Below are positions 51,404 through 53,197 of a DNA stretch of 53,197 nucleotides, piece after piece. A model generated the notes under the pieces. That model saw only the letters and a list, made by a program, of their open reading frames with translations, was not told the DNA's origin and did no database searches. The position numbers were made by a program, and so were the translations under genes. The first letter of the stretch is position 1. Each line of letters opens with the position of its first letter. This DNA is from Xylophilus sp. ASV27 (GTDB lineage Bacteria; Pseudomonadota; Gammaproteobacteria; Burkholderiales; Burkholderiaceae_C): NCBI RefSeq assembly GCF_016428875.1, contig NZ_JAELTO010000018.1, positions 1 to 53,197 on the forward strand, written 5' to 3'.

Positions 51404-51517
51404 GGAAAAAGGCAGTGGCTCCGGAAAATTGTGCGGAGCTTCGATGACAGCCGTACGCGCGGCCCGCCCGGCGTGGGGATTTCGCCACGCCCGGCCCGCG
51501 GGTGAGCCTGTGTGCGC

Positions 51518-52555
51518 TCACGCGCCCCGCAGCCGGCGCGTCAGCCGCTGGCCCCAGGCAATCGCCGGCGCCTCGATCCATCGGTACGACGCGGCCGCCA
51601 GCACCAGGGTCACCGCCGCCGCGAGCAGCGTGGTCGCCCAGAGCGGCGCGTCCATGCGGGATTTCAGGACCAGGAGGACGCCGAAATGCCAGATGTAGAT
51701 GCCATAGCCCCACACCCCGATCTGCCGCACCACCGGATGCGTCACCAGCGCGCTGGGCGCGGCATAGGCACCGGCCATGGCGGCGGCCAGAAAAGGCCAC
51801 AGCAGATAGGGGTGCTCCCACTCGAAGTAGCCGGGGTCCCGATGGAAGAGGCTGAACAGCACCGATGAACTCAGCGCCCACAGCCCGATGGCGCCGGCCC
51901 AGAACAGGGCTCTGCCTGCGCGGGGCCCGACACGATGGAGGCCGGCAGCGAGCGCCATGCCGATGATGAAGGGCACGATGCGCAACTTCAGGCCGAGGCC
52001 CTGCCACGGAATCGACACGATCTGCACGACGTCGAACAAGACATAGCCGCCGACCCCGCATGCGACCAGCACCCCGAAGGCATGGCGGGGGGCGATGCGG
52101 CAGAGCACGACGAACAGCGGGAGGACGGCGTAGAACAGCAGTTCCTGCTTCACCGTCCAGAAATGCATGTCGGCCTGGATCAGCACACTGTGCGCCAGCG
52201 CGCTGCGCCATCCCCCAAACTCGGGAACGGCCATGGCGTAGAGGGGAACCGCCACCAGCAGCAGCGGCCAGATGCGCAGCAGGCGACGGACGCCGTATCC
52301 GATCAGGCCGCGCCCCTCCAGGCGGTAGCCGCTCCTGACGAAGGGCCGAAAGAGCAGGAAGCCGCTGAGGATGAAAAACAGCCAGAAACCGGTGCCGCCC
52401 CACACGTGAAACCCGGCGGAGTGGGACCAGAACACCATGGCGGCGGCCCAGCCCCGCACCCCGTCGAGGGCCGGTTCGCGCTCGTGGCGCAGGTGGCCCT
52501 CCAGGCCATTGGCGGATGCAGGCCGGACGGCCGGAAGCGATGGAGCACGAGACAT
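51518..52555 (-). CDS. OafA/YrhL-type membrane acyltransferase
   Basis: This is a 345-aa acyltransferase-3 family membrane protein with about 9-10 helices. The catalytic His/Arg region is LDGVRGWAAAMVFWSHSAGFHVWGGTGFWLFFILSGFLLFRPFV, and GYGVRRLLRIWPLLLVAVPLY, FWTVKQELLFYAVLPLFVVL and the C-terminal YGIYIWHFGVLLVLK follow. Such enzymes O-acylate envelope or exported polysaccharides, or lipids. Start choice is uncertain: the ATG at 52555 lacks a good ribosome site, and the frame stays open upstream to 52678. It is placed before the glycolipid glycosyltransferase, which suggests a shared envelope-modification theme. Confidence 0.9.
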   Translation of the reverse strand: MSRAPSLPAVRPASANGLEGHLRHEREPALDGVRGWAAAMVFWSHSAGFHVWGGTGFWLFFILSGFLLFRPFVRSGYRLEGRGLIGYGVRRLLRIWPLLLVAVPLYAMAVPEFGGWRSALAHSVLIQADMHFWTVKQELLFYAVLPLFVVLCRIAPRHAFGVLVACGVGGYVLFDVVQIVSIPWQGLGLKLRIVPFIIGMALAAGLHRVGPRAGRALFWAGAIGLWALSSSVLFSLFHRDPGYFEWEHPYLLWPFLAAAMAGAYAAPSALVTHPVVRQIGVWGYGIYIWHFGVLLVLKSRMDAPLWATTLLAAAVTLVLAAASYRWIEAPAIAWGQRLTRRLRGA

Positions 52556-52716
52556 GATGAGCCGCGGAAAGGACGGCAGCGGGCGGCCTGCCGCCCGCTG
52601 CCTATGAAGGAGCCGCTTCGATCTTACGCACCGCGCTCCCCCGGAGCGCGGACCCCTGGCCCAGCGGCCGACGGCCAATGCCGGCCCCGGCCAGCGGCCA
52701 TGCGGGGGCCGGTTCA

Positions 52717-52779
52717 GCTATCAAATAAATAGCTAAGAGCCCAGAATATACCTGGGCTACAGCCGGTTTTCTTCAAGAA
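52717..52779 (+). repeat. Dispersed two-hairpin repeat, copy F
   Basis: GCTATCAAATAAATAGC (perfect outer arms), then TAAGAGCCCAG, AATATA, CCTGGGCTACAGCC and the tail GGTTTTCTTCAAGAATC. Both hairpins are intact, so this is the best-preserved plus-strand copy. The TGA stop of the hydroxylase remnant (52773-52775) lies in its tail. Confidence 0.87.
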
Positions 52780-52967
52780 TCGGCAGCCGTCTCGCGCTTC
52801 CGCTGGCGCATGGTGTCTCTGGTCGCGTCGGAGGACACTACGGCCCAACCGAAGGTGTCGTAGGGCTTGTTGCGCTCGGCCACGGCGATCTGGTGTCCAG
52901 CGTCCACCTTCTTCAGCAACGCAAAGTGCAGGTCGGTGGGGCCACCGCCGATGCACACGATCTTCAT
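52773..52967 (-). pseudogene. Salicylyl-CoA 5-hydroxylase-type FAD monooxygenase stub
   Basis: The frame from the ATG at 52967 reads [20 protein letters not shown], then [44 protein letters not shown] and stops. This is the first 64 residues of the large (about 750-aa) salicylyl-CoA/anthraniloyl-CoA monooxygenase-reductase family, whose N-terminus is GGGPAGLYFALLMK and RPYDTFGWGVVFSD. The dinucleotide motif is already damaged (GP-TD for GP-AG) and the protein ends inside repeat copy F. Over 90% is missing, so it is a dead gene. Confidence 0.75.
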
Positions 52968-53108
52968 AGCTGCTCCAGTACAGTGTCTCCGGCCCATACA
53001 GGCGAGACAAGAGAAAAGGTCCTGCGCCGCCGGGCGCACGTCCCGGCTCCCGACGCCCGCAACGCACCCAGCCCAGGGGTATCTCAAAGACCTTGAAATG
53101 GCTCTTGC

Positions 53109-53197
53109 TTAGAGCTTGATGCCCGAAGCCCGGATCACCGGCGTCCACTGCGCGCGGTAGGCCTCCAGCATCTTCGCGGTCTGCTCCGGCGTGCTGC
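53109..53197 (-). CDS. Bug-type solute-binding protein, C-terminal end only (runs off the window)
   Basis: The last 28 codons of a minus-strand gene read STPEQTAKMLEAYRAQWTPV then IRASGIKL and a TAA at 53111-53109. The pattern of a helix with AYRAQW, followed by PVI-ASGIKL at the very end, is the usual C-terminus of tripartite tricarboxylate (Bug) receptors. The rest lies beyond the window edge. It is next to the salicylyl-CoA hydroxylase stub, a common partner in aromatic-acid clusters. Confidence 0.65.
   Translation of the reverse strand, partial: STPEQTAKMLEAYRAQWTPVIRASGIKL

Noticed and set aside
52681-52712. CCGGCCCC...GGGGCCGG inverted repeat upstream of the OafA-type gene
   Set aside because: It has 8-base arms around a long GC-rich loop and no T-run, so it is not convincing as a terminator or operator.
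1-53197. CRISPR arrays, tRNA/rRNA genes, phage or intact transposase genes
   Set aside because: I looked for regularly spaced repeats, tRNA-like cloverleaf ends and transposase motifs and saw none.

Overview
The window is 53,197 bases of very GC-rich, gene-dense bacterial chromosome. The gene families suggest a betaproteobacterium of the order Burkholderiales, most likely family Comamonadaceae: two complete tripartite-tricarboxylate (Bug) solute receptors plus the tail of a third, a class I PHA synthase, PaaN, an IPTL-CTERM protein, OhrR/Ohr, and a dispersed two-hairpin repeat of a type common in that family. The genus cannot be fixed from the sequence. I saw no rRNA, tRNA, CRISPR array, phage or intact insertion sequence.

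Layout. 0.2-4 kb holds housekeeping genes (a small conserved protein with its own terminator, AMP nucleosidase, PurT) and a scrambled transketolase remnant. 4-16 kb is a low-oxygen/acetyl-CoA/PHB region. Acetate kinase, a MaoC-phosphate acetyltransferase fusion, an enoyl-ACP reductase, a small coiled protein and PHA synthase run leftward. A PatZ-like ligase/GNAT fusion, a chemoreceptor, a bacteriohemerythrin and 3-hydroxybutyryl-CoA dehydrogenase run rightward. A perfect FNR/Anr box lies between the two arms, at -41.5 from plausible -10 elements on both strands. 15.9-16.9 kb is an ohrR-ohr operon with a doubled palindromic operator.

16.9-32.6 kb is the accessory centrepiece, a catabolic island. 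The leftward operon has five 4-base ATGA overlaps: lipocalin-like protein, PaaN-type aldehyde dehydrogenase, carotenoid/lignostilbene oxygenase, CoA ligase, alpha/beta hydrolase, Bug receptor, nitronate monooxygenase-like protein and thiolase. Beyond it lies an unusual double-domain HxlR regulator. A LysR gene separates this operon from a rightward acyl-CoA dehydrogenase-Bug-CoA transferase operon. The order fits uptake, oxidative C=C cleavage to an aldehyde, oxidation to an acid, CoA activation and beta-oxidation-like steps. The substrate is unknown.

32.6-43.1 kb carries SrkA (with a dispersed repeat inside its reading frame), a divergent response regulator/7TM histidine kinase pair, a glycine-rich IPTL-CTERM surface protein, a BON-LysM protein, an amidohydrolase stub, a GNAT enzyme, HtpG with a clear sigma-32 promoter and a strong terminator, and a small exported protein. 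43.2-53.2 kb carries a PvdQ-type acylase lipoprotein, a hydrolase lipoprotein, a DUF4105 (Lnb-like) membrane protein, RluF, a small membrane protein overlapping an MGDG-synthase-like glycosyltransferase, an OafA-type acyltransferase, a salicylyl-CoA hydroxylase stub ending at a repeat copy, and the 3' end of another Bug gene at the window edge.

Six copies of a 60-67 base, two-hairpin repeat are scattered through the window. Three supply the stop codon of the adjacent reading frame and one is read through as protein. No stretch over 300 bases lacks a gene or a recognisable gene remnant. The gene-free intervals 1-172, 7512-7713, 17837-18095, 27489-27726 (apart from a possible operator) and 38778-38997 show nothing else I can name.
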